A stretch of 55,947 nucleotides of DNA, taken from positions 1-55,947 of the forward strand of contig CAMATN010000015.1 in NCBI GenBank assembly GCA_945861155.1, written 5' to 3'. Below are positions 32,433 to 41,289 of the stretch, one piece after another; position 1 is the first letter of the stretch; each line of letters starts with the position of its first letter. The translations under genes and the position numbers were made by a program. This DNA is from Rhizobium sp. Q54. GTDB lineage: Bacteria > Pseudomonadota > Alphaproteobacteria > ATCC43930 > CGMCC-115725. The notes under the pieces are model-generated. The model did no database searches, was not told the origin of the DNA, and saw only the letters and a program-made list of their open reading frames with translations.

Positions 32433-32801
32433 ATGAGCAAGGCTTCGACTGAGATTAGCGGTGTCCCGGCGGCAGAGCGGGGATGCGTCATTCAGCGCGT
32501 CATGGTGGATCGCTGGAGCCCGGCGCAGGCGGGCGCGCATTACGGGGTCCCCGAGCGGCAGGTCGCGCGCTGGGTCGCCGCCTATCGCCGCCACGGCATG
32601 GCGAGCCTGCGCGACGATGCGGGCCTCGATCGGGCGACGGGTCGCTGGATGCGACGATTGCGCGGGGTGATCGTGCGGATCTGCCGGCGGCCGGGCAGCG
32701 GGCAGGGCGCCGGCCAGGGCGCCGACCCGGCGCGCTGCATCGTGCTGCGACCGGGCGACGATACAAGCCCGGCGAGCGGCGCCCACCGGCGTATCAGATG
32801 A
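32433..32801 (+). CDS. Small helix-turn-helix protein, transposase-like HTH
   Basis: The ATG at 32433 (MSKASTEISGVPAAERG) gives 122 residues. An HTH resembling the N-terminal domain of IS481/IS3-type transposases or insertion-linked regulators is visible: VMVDRWSPAQAGAHYGVPER, then QVARWVAAYRRHGMASLRDD. The C-terminal part is Gly/Gln/Ala-rich (GSGQGAGQGADPARC) and poorly structured. It could be a truncated transposase N-terminus or a small regulator. It is convergent with the CoA-transferase gene, overlapping its end by 8 bases. No transposase catalytic domain follows. Confidence 0.55.
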   Translation: MSKASTEISGVPAAERGCVIQRVMVDRWSPAQAGAHYGVPERQVARWVAAYRRHGMASLRDDAGLDRATGRWMRRLRGVIVRICRRPGSGQGAGQGADPARCIVLRPGDDTSPASGAHRRIR

Positions 32802-35418
32802 CGCCCTCTTCGGCGAGCCGTTCGACCTCGCTCGGCGAGCGGCCGAGCAGTTCGGTCAGCAGCCACATATTGTCTTCGCCATAGCATGGCGCGCCGCGGT
32901 TTGTCGGACCGCCGATATAGGCCGGGGTCGCGCTGAACTTCATCGGCAATTCGTAGATCGGCCAAGTGCCGATCTTGGTGCCGGTGACCTCGGTCAGCCA
33001 TTTGAGGTGAGCGAGCTGCGGATCGGAATCGACCCGGTCTTGCGAGTTCTGGCACATCCCGGCCGGCACCCCGGCGCGTTGCAGCTTGATCATGCAGTCG
33101 TGGGGGTCCTGGGTGCGGGTCCACGCCTCGACCGCCGCATCGAGCGCATCCTGGTGCAGCAGACGGTGCTGCAGCGTGGCGAAGCGCCGGTCGTCGAGCC
33201 ACCCGCCGTGCCCGGCGACCTGCGCCAGGGCGCGCCATTCGGCGTCGGTGAAGCAGGCGATCGCGATCCAGCGGTCCTTGCCGGCGCAAGGGTAGGCGCC
33301 GTGCGGGGCCGCCGGCTTGTAGGGCGAGCGGTTGCCGTAGCGCCGCCATTCGCGCCCGTTAGCCGACCAGTCGAGGATCGTCGCGCCGGTCAGGAACAAC
33401 CCCGACTCGCATTGCGAGGCATCGATCCACTGGCCTTCGCCTGTGGCTTCGCGGTGGTAGAGCGCGCCGAGCAGCGCCAGCGCATAACCGTAAGCGCCCA
33501 TCCAGTCGAGAAACGAATAGCCCCAGCCCACCGGCATCGCCGGCTCGGGCAGCCCCGACATCTCGCCCTGCCCGCCGAACGCCGCGGCAACCGGGCCGAC
33601 CGTGCGCATCCGCCCGTACGTCCCGTGCCCGCCCATGCCGGATTGCTGGATGTAGATGATGTCCGGCCGGATGCTCTTCAGGACGTCGTAGCCGAGCCCG
33701 AGGCGTTGTAATACTCCCGGCGAAAACCCCTCGGCGACGATGTCGCACACCCGCACGAGGTCCTTGGCGATCTGCAAGCCTTTCGGGTGGCGGATGTTCA
33801 ACGAGATGCCGCGCTTGCCGGCATTCTTGTTGTTGAACTGGCCGCCCATGTCGGGGTCGCGCACCGGGGGCAACGGGCCGGTCGCGCCGTCGCGCGCCGC
33901 ACGGCCGCCAACCGGCGCCATCGCGGCGAGCCGGGTATCGGGATTGTCCTTCCACTCGACCTTGTAGCTCTCCGCGCCCATCGCGGCCAGAAAACGCGTG
34001 CCGCCGGCCGACGCGAGAAACCATGCGAAATCGAGGATTTTTACGCCTTGCAGCGGGAACGGCTTGTTGTGCATCGCCGACATCAGCGGGTTTGCCGCGA
34101 CCCGCGGCTCGGCGGGGACGCTCGGCCGTCGGGCCGCCTCGCCCAGCACCGCTTCGGTGTCTTCGCCGAGCAGCGGTGCGCGCCGTCCGACCTGCCAGCT
34201 GGTCCGGTTGCTGAGCCACTTGCTGGTCGGATAGCGGAAGCTGCGGCCGTGCTCCGGATGATCGACATCGGCAAAGCTCCGGCGGGCCAGCCAATGTTCG
34301 TCGAGCGCGTTCTCGTGCGGCTTGCGCAACGGCGCCCACAGGAGCCCGGCATCCTGCGCCTCGCGCCACGGCATGTCGGCATAGGTCCACGCCCGGACAA
34401 AGCGCTGTACGACATCGAGCATATGCGCCCGCGTTTCGTCGCCGGCCGCCGTGCCGGGCACTTGGCGCGCCCTGAGATCGGCATCGGGCGGGGGCGGCTG
34501 CAGATCGGCCTCGGCGCCGTATTTCGCCAGCAGCGGCACCAGGTTCTTCAGGTCGCGCGCGCCCATGCCGTGGGTGATGAACCAGCGCCCGTCCTTGGTG
34601 TGGCAGATGCCGGGCGAATGGTTCGGCGTTTCGGCGGCATGGCGATTGGTCATCCGCCACAGCGGTACTCGCCGCATCACCCAATGCATGATGTCCTGCT
34701 CGGGGTTCTTCGACACCGCCTCGTGGATGGCGACCGACACCTCCTGCCCCTGGCCGCTCCGGTGGCGATGGATCAAGGCGGCGATGATCCCGGTCGCCAA
34801 TTGCTCGCCGGCGATGTGATAGGCGTGCCAGATCTGCGGCGCGATCGGCGGCGTGTCGTATTCGAATTTCGGATCCGGGTCGTAGCCGCAATTCATCATC
34901 ACCCCGCCGAGCGCGAGATGGATCAGGTCCGAGCTCTTGAAATCGGCCCACGGCCCATCGTCGCCGAACGGCATCATGCGAGCATTCACCAGCTGCGGAA
35001 ACCGCGCGCCGAGCGCCGCCCGGTCGAGCCCCAGCGCCCTGTTGAGGGCGCCGCAGCTCGCATCGAGCAGAACATCGGCCCCGCCAAGGAGGCGCAGCAG
35101 ATCCTCGCGCGCCCGCTCGCCCTCGGGGGCCTCGCGCAGATCGAGCACGACCGATTTCTTGTTGCGGTTGTAGTTCCAGAAGAACAGCGAACGCTCCGGC
35201 CCCGGCTGATCTTCGAGAAAAGGGCCGATCCGCCGCGTCGCGTTGCCTTCGGGCGGCTCGATCTTGATTACCTCGGCGCCGAGCCCGGCGAGCAGCAGCC
35301 CGGCATATTCCGCGCGCTCGTCGGCGATTTCGACGACCCGCAAGCCCTTCAGCATGCCTGGACCGGCGTTGCCCATCATCTCGCCAGGCCCCTGCGCCAG
35401 CGCGCCTCTATCGGACAA
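32794..35418 (-). CDS. Tandem-domain CaiB/BaiF family III CoA-transferase
   Basis: The start is a TTG with AGGAGGAGG eight bases upstream. The protein has 874 residues, about twice the family's usual length, because it contains two CaiB/BaiF domains: about 22-420 (LKGLRVVEIADERAEYAGLL, AEVIKIEPPEGN) and about 453-850 (LQGVKILDFAWFLASAGGTR, YKVEWKDNPDTR). Class III CoA transferases move CoA between organic acids. In both halves the position of the catalytic aspartate, by eye, is a glutamate (VAIHEAV and SQCESG), as in some CaiB relatives. It likely forms a fused dimer. Substrate acid unknown. Confidence 0.85.
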   Translation of the reverse strand: MSDRGALAQGPGEMMGNAGPGMLKGLRVVEIADERAEYAGLLLAGLGAEVIKIEPPEGNATRRIGPFLEDQPGPERSLFFWNYNRNKKSVVLDLREAPEGERAREDLLRLLGGADVLLDASCGALNRALGLDRAALGARFPQLVNARMMPFGDDGPWADFKSSDLIHLALGGVMMNCGYDPDPKFEYDTPPIAPQIWHAYHIAGEQLATGIIAALIHRHRSGQGQEVSVAIHEAVSKNPEQDIMHWVMRRVPLWRMTNRHAAETPNHSPGICHTKDGRWFITHGMGARDLKNLVPLLAKYGAEADLQPPPPDADLRARQVPGTAAGDETRAHMLDVVQRFVRAWTYADMPWREAQDAGLLWAPLRKPHENALDEHWLARRSFADVDHPEHGRSFRYPTSKWLSNRTSWQVGRRAPLLGEDTEAVLGEAARRPSVPAEPRVAANPLMSAMHNKPFPLQGVKILDFAWFLASAGGTRFLAAMGAESYKVEWKDNPDTRLAAMAPVGGRAARDGATGPLPPVRDPDMGGQFNNKNAGKRGISLNIRHPKGLQIAKDLVRVCDIVAEGFSPGVLQRLGLGYDVLKSIRPDIIYIQQSGMGGHGTYGRMRTVGPVAAAFGGQGEMSGLPEPAMPVGWGYSFLDWMGAYGYALALLGALYHREATGEGQWIDASQCESGLFLTGATILDWSANGREWRRYGNRSPYKPAAPHGAYPCAGKDRWIAIACFTDAEWRALAQVAGHGGWLDDRRFATLQHRLLHQDALDAAVEAWTRTQDPHDCMIKLQRAGVPAGMCQNSQDRVDSDPQLAHLKWLTEVTGTKIGTWPIYELPMKFSATPAYIGGPTNRGAPCYGEDNMWLLTELLGRSPSEVERLAEEGVI

Positions 35419-35523
35419 ATGCGCCTCCTCCTATCCGCGTCTCCCGGGTGATTGGAGGCGGACGGGGCGGGGTTGTCAACGCGACCGGCCGCATAGCCCC
35501 GATCGGCGGACCGCCAGAGCGAC

Positions 35524-35617
35524 GTAGGGCGGAAAAGCGCGCGGCGCGCATTCCGCCGGCGGGCCAGGCTCGACCTGTGCCGGAATTCGGCGGAAGGCGC
35601 TTCGCTTTTCCGCCCTG
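35524..35617. repeat. GTAGGGCGGAAAAGCG-type inverted repeat
   Basis: A second copy of the family at 21160-21249, with arms GTAGGGCGGAAAAGCG and CGCTTCGCTTTTCCGCCCT. It fills the gap between the divergently placed CoA-transferase start and the AhpD-like gene stop. The two family members share the arms, while the loop differs. Confidence 0.85.
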
Positions 35618-35637
35618 CGACCCCGAATCTCGGGTCG

Positions 35638-36231
35638 CTACAGCTTCGGCAGGAGCGGCGGCTGGTCGGGATCGAGCTGCATGTCGAACGCGGTCAGGAG
35701 CGCCGCCGTCGCCGCGTAATTGCCCATCAGCGCGACCAGATCGACGAGCTTGCGGCGGCCGAACTGCGCCAATGCGCGCGCGAAAAGCGCTGAACCGACC
35801 TTGCGCGCCGTGAAAATCTCGCGACCCAGTTCGATGACGATCGCGTCCGCGGCGGCGAGCCCGCCGGTGTCTTTGCGGAATTTGATCGTGGCGATGATTT
35901 CCGCGGAGACCCCCTCGCGCAGCGCTTCGGGCTCGTGCGCCGCCCATTCGAACTGGCTGTCGAGTTCGCGGGCGGTGGTCAGGATCGCCATTTCGCGCAG
36001 CCGTCCGCCGAGCCCCGCCTCGTGCCTCAGGTAATGGTTGAGGGGCCGCCCGTGCCGCGACAATTCGGGGCTGTGGAGCTGAATGCCGCCGGGCCCGCGC
36101 AGTCCCCGGATCGACCCGCCCTTCGGATCGGCGAGGCCGTCATAGACGGCGAGGGCCGCGCCGCTCAGATCCTCCCGCCTGGGCAGCGGCAATCGGCAGC
36201 CCGATTGCGGGTCGACATCGTCGGGGTACAT
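35638..36231 (-). CDS. Carboxymuconolactone decarboxylase/AhpD-like protein
   Basis: A 197-residue protein of the CMD/AhpD-like alpha fold. Recognisable parts are PELSRHGRPLNHYLRHEAGL, LREMAILTTARELDSQFEWA and the histidine in AAHEPEALREGVS. The CxxC pair of true AhpD peroxidase partners is absent, so peroxidase activity is unlikely. The family removes carboxyl groups from muconolactones or has unknown roles. Read leftwards, it precedes the CoA-transferase start, with a repeat between, so they may belong to one transcript. Function uncertain. Confidence 0.8.
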   Translation of the reverse strand: MYPDDVDPQSGCRLPLPRREDLSGAALAVYDGLADPKGGSIRGLRGPGGIQLHSPELSRHGRPLNHYLRHEAGLGGRLREMAILTTARELDSQFEWAAHEPEALREGVSAEIIATIKFRKDTGGLAAADAIVIELGREIFTARKVGSALFARALAQFGRRKLVDLVALMGNYAATAALLTAFDMQLDPDQPPLLPKL

Positions 36232-36320
36232 GGGCGATCTCCAAAAAACGGGGGAAGAACAGCGGCACGGCCGATTGCATGTTCGGCTACAATCCAGGCG
36301 CAGTATCGAACGGAGCGCCC

Positions 36321-37298
36321 ATGCCTGATTTGCACCCGCAGATCGAGAAAATCATCGAGGCCATGAACCGGGTCGGGATGAAGCCGATCGAATCGATGAG
36401 CCCGGAAGCGGCACGCCAGCAGATGGAGGATACCGCACGGAGCCGCAAGGCCGAGCCGTTGCCGGTCGCCCGCGTCGAGGAACGCGACATTCCCGGTCCC
36501 GCCGGCTCGATCCGGCTGCGGCTCTACTGGCCGAACGCCACCGGGAAATTGCCGGCGATCGCCTATTACCACGGCGGCGGGCACGTCATCGGCAGCCTCG
36601 ACACGCACGATCTGATCGCCCGCAATCTGTGCGCCGGCGCCGCGGCCTTGGTTGCCTCGGTCGATTACCGGATGGGGCCGGAAGACAAATTCCCGGCGGC
36701 GGTCGAGGATTCGTTCGCGGCCCTCAACTGGCTGCACGCCAATGCGGCGAGCCTCGGCGCCGATCCCAAACGGCTGGGCGTCCATGGCGACAGCGCCGGG
36801 GCGAACCTCGCGGCGGTCGTGGCGCTGATGGCGCGCGACGCCGGCGGGCCCGATTTGCGGCTGCAATCCTTGGTCTACCCGGTCGCCGATTACACGCTGA
36901 GCACCCCGAGCCATCAGACATACGCCGAGGGTTATGGCCTGCTGACCCGCGCCGCGATGGTGTGGTTCCAGCAGCATTATCTGCGCAGCCTGGCCGATGC
37001 CGAGGATTGGCGCGCCTCGCCGATCAAGGCGGCGAGCCTCAGGGGCGTCGCGCCGGCCATCATCGTCACCGCCGAATGCGACGTGCTGCACGATGACGGC
37101 GAGCGCTACGCCGAGGCGTTGCGGCGCGCCGGGGTCGCCGTCGCGTATCGCGAGTATCCCGGGATGATTCACGCCTTTTTCGGCATGGTCCCGGCGGTCG
37201 ACGACGCGATGAACGCGCAGCGCGCGGTGGCGGCCGCCTTCAAGGAAGCCTTCTCGGTTACGCCGGCAGTCTCCCAGGACCGGGGTGGGGGAGGGTAG
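36321..37298 (+). CDS. HSL-family alpha/beta hydrolase (esterase)
   Basis: Using MPDLHPQIEK as start gives 325 residues. Hormone-sensitive-lipase type motifs: oxyanion HGGG (84-87), nucleophile S158 in GDSAG, D254 in AECDVL and H284 in GMIHAFF. It should hydrolyse acyl esters of short to medium chain in the cytoplasm. The chromate-transporter pair begins nine bases after its stop. A second, distinct HSL-type esterase lies at 48690-49643. The C-terminus ends in a Gly run (DRGGGG). Confidence 0.9.
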   Translation: MPDLHPQIEKIIEAMNRVGMKPIESMSPEAARQQMEDTARSRKAEPLPVARVEERDIPGPAGSIRLRLYWPNATGKLPAIAYYHGGGHVIGSLDTHDLIARNLCAGAAALVASVDYRMGPEDKFPAAVEDSFAALNWLHANAASLGADPKRLGVHGDSAGANLAAVVALMARDAGGPDLRLQSLVYPVADYTLSTPSHQTYAEGYGLLTRAAMVWFQQHYLRSLADAEDWRASPIKAASLRGVAPAIIVTAECDVLHDDGERYAEALRRAGVAVAYREYPGMIHAFFGMVPAVDDAMNAQRAVAAAFKEAFSVTPAVSQDRGGGG

Positions 37299-37307
37299 GG
37301 TAGCGGC

Positions 37308-37880
37308 GTGGCTCGCGCCTCGCGTGAGGAGGACCCAGCCGCACGGGTGACGCTGCCGGCGCTGTTCGTCGGCTTTTTGCTGGTGTCGCTGTGCGCTTTT
37401 GGCGGCGGGCTCGTCTGGGCGCGCCGCATGGTGGTCGAACGGCGGCGCTGGCTTGGCGACTCGGAATTCGCCGACATTCTGAGCCTGTGCCAGTTCATGC
37501 CCGGACCCAACATCGCCAGCATCGCGGTGTGCGTCGGCGCCAGATTGCGCGGGGCTCCCGGGGCGATCGCCAGCCTTTCGGGGTTCATCTTGATCCCGTG
37601 GACGATCGGGTTCGCTCTTGGCTTGCTTTATCTTAACTACACCCATATCGGCATCATGCAGGGCATCCTGCGCGGGATTTCCGCTACGGCAGCCGGATTG
37701 ATCATCGCGACGGGGATTAAGCTGATGGCGCCGCACCGCCGCTGGCCGGCGGCCCTGGTCTTTGCGGCGTTGGGTTTTGTCGCGCTGGTCTTCGCCAAAC
37801 TGCCGCTTCTCGCGGTCGTGCTCGGGCTGGCGCCGCTCAGCATTCTGGTCGCCGGCATCGAACGGGCGCGGGCCGGATGA
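37308..37880 (+). CDS. Chromate transporter family, first half-protein
   Basis: A GTG start gives 190 residues. The sequence is one half of a ChrA-type (CHR) transporter: LPALFVGFLLVSLCAFGGGL, then DSEFADILSLCQFMPGPNIA with the family motif PGPN, and four or five further helices. The second half is encoded by the next gene in ATGA overlap, giving a two-subunit transporter. Such split CHR pairs exist in many bacteria and may move chromate or other anions. Substrate not provable here. Confidence 0.85.
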   Translation: MARASREEDPAARVTLPALFVGFLLVSLCAFGGGLVWARRMVVERRRWLGDSEFADILSLCQFMPGPNIASIAVCVGARLRGAPGAIASLSGFILIPWTIGFALGLLYLNYTHIGIMQGILRGISATAAGLIIATGIKLMAPHRRWPAALVFAALGFVALVFAKLPLLAVVLGLAPLSILVAGIERARAG

Positions 37881-38410
37881 TCGCCTCTACCCCATCCACC
37901 GCCTTGATCGGGCACCTGGCCGTTCTCTCGCTGATCAGTTTTGGCGGGATCCCCTCGGTGCTGCCGGATTTGCGCGATGTCATCGTCACTGCCAACGGCT
38001 GGGTCAGTGAGCGGGAATTTGCCAATTGCTTCGCGATCGTGCAGGCGATCCCGGGGCCGAACATGATCCTGATGATGGGCTTTATCGGCTGGAAGATCGG
38101 CGGATTGCCGACCGCCATCGCCAGCAGCCTGGCGATTTTCGTGCCGTCCTGCGCGCTGTGCTTCACCGCGTTTGGCCTATGGGACCGGTTTCGCGACACG
38201 GCTTGGCAACGGATCGTGCGCCGCGGCCTGGCGCCGGTCACGATCGGTCTGGTGGTCGCCGGCGGGTACGTCATGGGTTTCGCGGGTGATGCCGGCTGGA
38301 TCAGCGCCGGGGTCACCGTCGCGGCGGCGGCGCTGATGCTGCTGACCCGGCTCAATCCGCTGTGGCTGCTGGCGGCGGGTGGCACTGTCGGCGGCCTCGG
38401 CCTACTTTAA
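37877..38410 (+). CDS. Chromate transporter family, second half-protein
   Basis: The 177-residue partner of the preceding gene starts within its last codon (ATGA). Motifs include LIGHLAVLSLISFGGIPSVL, SEREFANCFAIVQAIPGPNM, again PGPN, and GFIGWKIGGLPTAIASS. Several helices follow (MGFAGDAGWISAGVTVAAAA). Together with the first half it forms one antiparallel membrane transporter. The two halves descend from one ancestor, as in the family model. Confidence 0.85.
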   Translation: MIASTPSTALIGHLAVLSLISFGGIPSVLPDLRDVIVTANGWVSEREFANCFAIVQAIPGPNMILMMGFIGWKIGGLPTAIASSLAIFVPSCALCFTAFGLWDRFRDTAWQRIVRRGLAPVTIGLVVAGGYVMGFAGDAGWISAGVTVAAAALMLLTRLNPLWLLAAGGTVGGLGLL

Positions 38411-38551
38411 GGGACGCCCAGGCCAGGTTGGCGCACCGGCAAAACGGCCGCTGTTTTTTGACAGGGCTGGGATACACTCGCCGCATGCCTGCCGGTCGGA
38501 GGCGGGCCTTGAAGCCGGAACATCGGCGACAATCACGAATGGGGAGAAAAC

Positions 38552-39901
38552 ATGGCCAATTCATTGACCCGGCGCACGGTGTTGCGCGGCGCCGCCGCCG
38601 CTACCGCCACGAGCGCACTCGCCGCGCCGTTCGTACACGGCGCCTATGCTGCCGGCACGCTCAGCGTCGGGTTCTGGGACCATTGGGTGCCCGGCGCCAA
38701 CGATACCCTGACCAAATTGTGCAAGGAGTGGGCCGCCAAGGAAAAGGTCGAGATCAAGATCGACTACATCACCTCACAGGGCGACAAATTGCTGCTGACC
38801 GGCGCCGCCGAGGCGCAGGCGCGGTCCGGCCACGACATGCTGACCTTCCTCGCCTGGGCCGGCGCGGCTCAGGCCGACGCGCTGACCCCGATGGACGATG
38901 TCATGGCCGAACTGATCAAGGCCAACGGCGAGGTCCCGGAAGGCATCGCGACCGTCGCCAAGCAGAAGGGCCATTGGATCGCGATGCCGGCCTCGGTCGG
39001 CAGCCCGACCCTGCCGTCCTGCGCTCGGATCGATTATTTCAAGCAATATGTCGGGCTCGACCTGCCCAAGATGTACCCGGCCGGCGCGCCGCCTGACAAG
39101 GAACTCGCCGACAAATGGACCTGGGACGCTTTCCTGGCCGCGGCCGAAAAGTGCCATAAGGCCAACCAGGCTTTCGGCATCCCGCTCGGCGTGACTAACG
39201 ACGCTGTCTCCACAGTCTCTGCCGTATTGCGCGCCCATGGTGCGCAGATGACCGACAAGGACGGCAACATCACCGTCAAGTCCGATGAGATGAAACAAGT
39301 GCTCGAATGGTTCAAGAAACTGGTGCCCTTTCTGCCGTCCGGGGTCTTTGCCTGGGACGATTCGTCGAACAACAAGGCGCTGATCTCGGGGCAGGCCGCG
39401 CTGATCTTCAACCCGCCCTCGGCCTGGGCGGTGGCGGTGCGCGATGCGCCCAAAGTCGCCGAGCAGCTCTGGACGTTTCCCTCGCCCAAGGGCCCCAAGG
39501 GCCGGATCGACCCGACCGTGCCGTTCTTCTGGGGGGTGTGGAAATTTTCCAAGAACATCCCGGCCGCGAAGAGCCTGTTGACCTTCCTCGGTCAGCGCTC
39601 CTCGGTCGAGCAGACGGTGGCCGCGAGCAAGGGATACGACATCCCGCCCTTCGCGAAGCTGCACGATTTCAAGACCTGGGCCGAGGAAGGGCCGCCGAAA
39701 GGCTCGATCTACAATTATCCGCCGCGGGGCGACGTGCAGGCGGTGATCCCGTACTCAGAGTCGCCGACCAAGATCGCCAACCAGATCTACGCGCAGGGGA
39801 CGGTGCCGAAGATGATCGCGCAATGCACCCAGCAGGGCAAAACCATCGAGCAGGCGATGGATTGGGCGGCGAAGGAACTCGAAGGCTTCAACCGCAGCTA
39901 A
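38552..39901 (+). CDS. Tat-exported ABC solute-binding protein (family 1)
   Basis: A 449-residue protein whose N-terminus has a twin-arginine signal (SLTRRTVLRGAAAATATSAL, cleavage after AYA near residue 34). The mature part resembles family-1 sugar-type binding proteins: LSVGFWDHWVPGAND, HDMLTFLAWAGAAQADAL, NKALISGQAALIFNPPS and RIDPTVPFFWGVWKFSKN. Tat export suggests it folds before crossing the membrane. No ATPase or permease is linked, so partners are elsewhere. The solute could be a sugar or an oligosaccharide, but this cannot be read from sequence. An AAAGGG-like ribosome site is weak (GGGGAGAAAAC). Confidence 0.85.
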   Translation: MANSLTRRTVLRGAAAATATSALAAPFVHGAYAAGTLSVGFWDHWVPGANDTLTKLCKEWAAKEKVEIKIDYITSQGDKLLLTGAAEAQARSGHDMLTFLAWAGAAQADALTPMDDVMAELIKANGEVPEGIATVAKQKGHWIAMPASVGSPTLPSCARIDYFKQYVGLDLPKMYPAGAPPDKELADKWTWDAFLAAAEKCHKANQAFGIPLGVTNDAVSTVSAVLRAHGAQMTDKDGNITVKSDEMKQVLEWFKKLVPFLPSGVFAWDDSSNNKALISGQAALIFNPPSAWAVAVRDAPKVAEQLWTFPSPKGPKGRIDPTVPFFWGVWKFSKNIPAAKSLLTFLGQRSSVEQTVAASKGYDIPPFAKLHDFKTWAEEGPPKGSIYNYPPRGDVQAVIPYSESPTKIANQIYAQGTVPKMIAQCTQQGKTIEQAMDWAAKELEGFNRS

Positions 39902-40096
39902 CGGCGACCGCGGGGCCGGCGGCGGTGCCGGTCCCCCCACCTCCTGTGCCGCCCTGAATCGACCAGACGCCCCCGGGATCCCCCGGGCCGCAAGCGGGTT
40001 GGCCCTGCGCGCGCCGAGCGGCTATGGTGGGCGAGAGCGGGGCGATCCACCGGAGCACCGAGCCGCGCGAGCCACAATGCCACCCCCGGAGCCGCC

Positions 40097-41266
40097 ATGC
40101 CTGTCATCCCCGAGGTGCTCGACTATCTCGACGAATTGAGCGAGATCCGTCGCGACATCCACGCCCACCCCGAGCTCGGCTTCACCGAGGAGCGCACCGG
40201 CGATCTGGTCGCGGCGAAGCTTGCCGAATATGGCTGCGAGGTGCATCGCGGCCTCGCGACGACCGGTGTCGTCGGCACGATCCGGCGCGGCAACTCGCTG
40301 CGCGCGATCGGCCTCAGGGCCGATATGGATTGCCTGCCGATGCAGGAGCTGAACGGGTTTCCCCACCGCTCGCAATATGACGGCCAGATGCACGCCTGCG
40401 GGCATGACGGACACACGACGATGCTGCTTGGCGCCGCGCGCTACCTCGCGGCGACGCGCAATTTCGAGGGGACGGTGCATTTCATCTTCCAGCCCGGCGA
40501 AGAAGGTTATGGCGGCGGCCGGGTCATGGTCGAAGAAGGGCTGTTCGACAAATTCCCGTGCGACGCGGTGTTCGCTATGCACAACAAGCCCGGCATCCCG
40601 ATCGGCAGCATGGCGACGCGCACCGGGGCGATGCTCGCCGCCTCCGACCGCTTCGACATCCGCATCAAGGCGCGCGGCGGGCACGCGGCCCATCCGCATC
40701 TGGGAACCGACCCGTTCGTGATCGGCGCGCAGATCGTCATGGGATTGCAGACGATCCCGGCGCGCAACATCGACCCCGTCGATTCGGCGGTAATCAGCAT
40801 CGGCTTTATGCGCGGCGGCTCGGCCTACAACGTCATCCCGGACGAATTGCACATCGGTGGCACGGTGCGCAGCTTCCGCCCGGAGGTGCGCGCGCTGCTC
40901 GAGCGCCGGATGGACGAGGTCGTTCGCGGCACCGCGTCGCTGCACGGCGCCACCGCCGAACTCGACTATCGGCGCGGCTATCCGCCGACCATCAACCATG
41001 CCGACGAAGCGAGTTTTGCCGCCGATGTCGCGGCCGAGATCTGCGGCGAGGCGCAAATCGACCGCAACATCGCGCCCTCGCTCGGCGGCGAGGATTTTTC
41101 CTACATGCTGCAGGCGCGGCCGGGGGCGATGCTGTGGATCGGCAACGGCCCGGGCGAGGGCGGCTGCCTGCTGCACAATGCCCGCTATGATTTCAACGAC
41201 AGCGCGCTGCCGGTCGGGGTCAGCTTTTTCGCGCTTCTCGCCGAACGTTTCCTGGCGGTGCAGTAA
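40097..41266 (+). CDS. M20 metallo-amidohydrolase (hippurate hydrolase type)
   Basis: The 389-residue enzyme carries the M20D motifs: ELGFTEERTGDLVAAKL, GLRADMDCLPMQELNGF, HACGHDGHTTMLLGAARYLA and FQPGEEGYGGGRVMVEEG, plus SDRFDIRIKARGGHAAHPH and a late SLGGEDFSYML. Two zinc or manganese ions would be held by H, D, E and H residues. Members hydrolyse N-acyl amino acids such as hippurate or IAA conjugates. The following gene starts 23 bases later, so both are probably in one operon. Substrate unknown. Confidence 0.88.
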   Translation: MPVIPEVLDYLDELSEIRRDIHAHPELGFTEERTGDLVAAKLAEYGCEVHRGLATTGVVGTIRRGNSLRAIGLRADMDCLPMQELNGFPHRSQYDGQMHACGHDGHTTMLLGAARYLAATRNFEGTVHFIFQPGEEGYGGGRVMVEEGLFDKFPCDAVFAMHNKPGIPIGSMATRTGAMLAASDRFDIRIKARGGHAAHPHLGTDPFVIGAQIVMGLQTIPARNIDPVDSAVISIGFMRGGSAYNVIPDELHIGGTVRSFRPEVRALLERRMDEVVRGTASLHGATAELDYRRGYPPTINHADEASFAADVAAEICGEAQIDRNIAPSLGGEDFSYMLQARPGAMLWIGNGPGEGGCLLHNARYDFNDSALPVGVSFFALLAERFLAVQ

Positions 41267-41289
41267 GCCTGAGACTGGAGAGACATCCG

